64,000 bases of DNA from Arthrobacter sp. ov118 (GTDB lineage: Bacteria; Actinomycetota; Actinomycetes; Actinomycetales; Micrococcaceae). The stretch lies in the NCBI RefSeq assembly GCF_900116495.1, contig NZ_FPAY01000002.1, positions 370,237 to 434,236 of the forward strand, written 5' to 3'. Below the pieces are notes generated by a model. The model was not told the DNA's origin. It worked only from the letters and a program-made list of their open reading frames with translations, and made no database searches. A program made the position numbers and the translations under genes. Shown here piece after piece: positions 63,899-64,000 of the stretch; the stretch's first letter is position 1; every line of letters starts with the position of its first letter.

Positions 63899-64000
63899 TC
63901 AGAATATCGGCCCCGGCGTCGGCTGTAGCGGGTCGGGCGTTAGCTGTGTGGGGTCGGTGGAAGGCTGGGTCGGGTCGGGCGCCAGCTGCGTGGGGTCGGT
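63899..64000 (-). CDS. 3' end of a minus-strand gene with a Pro/Asp/Thr-rich repeat tail
   Basis: An open frame on the minus strand enters from beyond the window and ends at TGA (63901-63899), giving 33 codons. The peptide reads TDPTQLAPDPTQPS, then TDPTQLTPDPLQPT, then PGPIF: a 14-residue repeat, matching a 42-bp DNA period (copies 63930-63958 and 63972-64000). The in-frame period and sensible composition support real coding. The protein identity lies outside the window. It is convergent to the 61-residue gene. Confidence 0.6.
   Translation of the reverse strand, partial: TDPTQLAPDPTQPSTDPTQLTPDPLQPTPGPIF

Overview
The window is high-GC DNA with GTG and TTG starts common and many 1-4 base gene overlaps. 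Gene content and order (rel, hisS, aspS, rarA, rpsD, alaS-ruvX-mltG-aroECKB-efp-nusB, pyrRBC-carAB-pyrF-mihF-gmk-rpoZ-coaBC-metK-priA, leuS) are those of an actinobacterial chromosome. Protein details (actinobacterial IHF MihF, acVLRF1, PriA without helicase motifs) agree. The best guess is a member of Micrococcaceae close to Arthrobacter or Pseudarthrobacter; this is inferred from synteny and sequence style, not from a database search. No insertion sequence, prophage, CRISPR array, tRNA or rRNA gene was seen, so this is mostly core chromosome with a few accessory stretches.

Layout. 1-7100: a 5'-truncated bifunctional rel gene, an AbiEi-like orphan, a DUF349 protein, a membrane-anchored cyclophilin and hisS. 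7100-15150: an APC amino-acid permease divergent from aspS, an acetyltransferase, the ribosome-rescue candidate acVLRF1, rarA, a cupin protein and rpsD. 15300-26700: a long co-directional run, DUF948, a small membrane protein, alaS, ruvX, mltG, aroE, aroC, aroK, aroB, a TPR-like protein, efp and nusB, closed by a strong terminator. 26760-28030: a PrsW-family intramembrane protease on the minus strand. 28130-41320: the pyrimidine operon, preceded by a PyrR-binding-loop-like element next to the pyrR ribosome binding site, then mihF, gmk, rpoZ, coaBC and metK. 41540-46650: priA facing a minus-strand glycosyltransferase, hydrolase and aldo/keto reductase. 46730-52190: a SorC-type regulator divergent from a glpD-glpF-glpK glycerol operon. 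52190-58960: two large RND permeases of the CusA/CzcA type flanking a short lipoprotein that resembles only the C-terminal end of a periplasmic adaptor. 59500-62300: leuS behind a leucine-codon leader peptide and terminator. 62480-64000: a DegV protein, a 61-residue protein, and the 3' end of a minus-strand gene that runs out of the window.

How it works together. Most genes serve translation (four aminoacyl-tRNA synthetases, S4, EF-P, acVLRF1), nucleotide and aromatic amino acid synthesis, and replication or recombination repair (RarA, RuvX, PriA, MihF). Two RNA-level switches are readable: a short ORF with three consecutive Leu codons ahead of a terminator before leuS, whose promoter would make it leaderless, and a UCCNGNGAGGY-type loop before pyrR. 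The least ordinary region is the RND pair, because this is a Gram-positive lineage without an outer-membrane channel, and the two permeases differ at the TM4 residues normally used for proton relay. A second recurring oddity is short tandem repeats of 12-21 bp just after, or in frame at, the 3' ends of genes.
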